DNA of 6,459 nucleotides from Deferribacteraceae bacterium UBA1873 (GTDB taxonomy: Bacteria > Chrysiogenota > Deferribacteres > Deferribacterales > Flexistipitaceae). Below are positions 6,263 to 6,459 of this stretch, in pieces. The stretch is taken from the NCBI GenBank assembly GCA_002338145.1, contig DDHP01000099.1, forward strand, positions 1 to 6,459, read 5' to 3'. The position numbers and the translations under genes are program-made. A model generated the notes under the pieces. That model did no database searches, was not told the origin of the DNA, and saw only the letters and a list, made by a program, of their open reading frames with translations. The first letter of the stretch is position 1; every line of letters starts with the position of its first letter.

Positions 6263-6459
6263 ATGGGATTTAATTTCGATTATAAAGTACCTAAAGTTGT
6301 TGCTGAAATTGGTTGCAACCATATGGGGCAATTTGAGATTGCAAAAGAGTTAATCGATTTAGCAAAGCAATCAGGAGCAAAATATGTTAAATTTCAAAAA
6401 CGGAATAATAAAGAACTTTTAACAGAAGAACAATATAATACTCCTCATCCAGTACCTGA
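6263..6459 (+). CDS. neuB: NeuB-like N-acetylneuraminate (nonulosonate) synthase, 5' part only
   Basis: Sialic-acid synthases condense phosphoenolpyruvate with N-acetylmannosamine or a related sugar to make a nine-carbon nonulosonic acid for surface glycans or flagellin. Only the first 65 codons are present; the gene runs off the right edge, and full proteins have about 340-350 residues. The visible part is the start of the TIM barrel. AEIGCNHMGQFEIAKELI (14-31) contains the conserved Glu15 and the GxNHxG loop. AKYVKFQKR (39-47) contains the K-F-Q strand, whose Lys and Gln are in the active site. NKELLTEEQYNTPHPVP (49-65) is typical of the 'QKR' NeuB subgroup. A strong AGGAGG (6252-6257) stands five bases before the ATG. 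Which nonulosonic acid is made cannot be told from this part. The DNA here is more AT-rich than acuI, as is common in surface-glycan loci. Confidence 0.88.
   Translation, partial: MGFNFDYKVPKVVAEIGCNHMGQFEIAKELIDLAKQSGAKYVKFQKRNNKELLTEEQYNTPHPVP

Noticed and set aside
6159..6353. Rightward 64-codon open frame overlapping the neuB start
   Set aside because: It covers the neuB promoter and start in another frame, is lysine/isoleucine-rich as expected from AT-rich DNA, and has no Shine-Dalgarno or known motif.

Overview
The window looks like a piece of a low-GC, Gram-negative-type bacterial chromosome. It holds four complete protein genes, the start of a fifth, one clearly decayed gene, and a 542-base convergent intergenic region full of repeats and hairpins. 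The taxon cannot be fixed from the sequence. A c-di-GMP enzyme, a NeuB-type sialic-acid synthase start and an AcuI-type reductase in AT-rich DNA would fit a motile environmental bacterium, for example Deferribacterota or a relative, but this is only a guess.

Left part (1-2091): a leftward 585-codon gene encodes a degenerate relative of the C-terminal part of PEP-synthase/rifampicin-phosphotransferase proteins. The ATP-binding half and the catalytic histidine motif are both missing. It is divergent from a rightward gene for a YhdH/YhfP-type NADPH-dependent reductase (acrylyl-CoA reductase, AcuI). The spacer between them carries a TGTGA-N4-TCACA inverted repeat that resembles a CRP/FNR-family operator.

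Middle (3088-3629): acuI and the leftward cyclase gene converge on a spacer with no gene. It contains a four-unit heptamer repeat, four direct copies of a roughly 40-base unit, one inverted copy split by a perfect 13-bp hairpin flanked by GGA on both sides, and a 47-base segment that can fold as a three-way junction.

Right part (3630-6459): a leftward cluster reads, in transcription order, a zupT-like ZIP metal-transporter pseudogene, an EamA-family DMT transporter and a cytosolic GGDEF diguanylate cyclase. The pseudogene's old stop codon overlaps the EamA start as ATGA, so the transporter was probably once translationally coupled to an intact zupT. Divergent from this cluster, behind a good sigma70-type promoter, a rightward neuB-like gene begins and runs off the window. 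It probably opens a nonulosonic-acid or surface-glycan locus.

No CRISPR array, tRNA, rRNA or recognisable transposase is present. I see no convincing new multi-gene system. The most unusual material is the repeat spacer, the zupT remnant and the degenerate PEP-enzyme-like protein.
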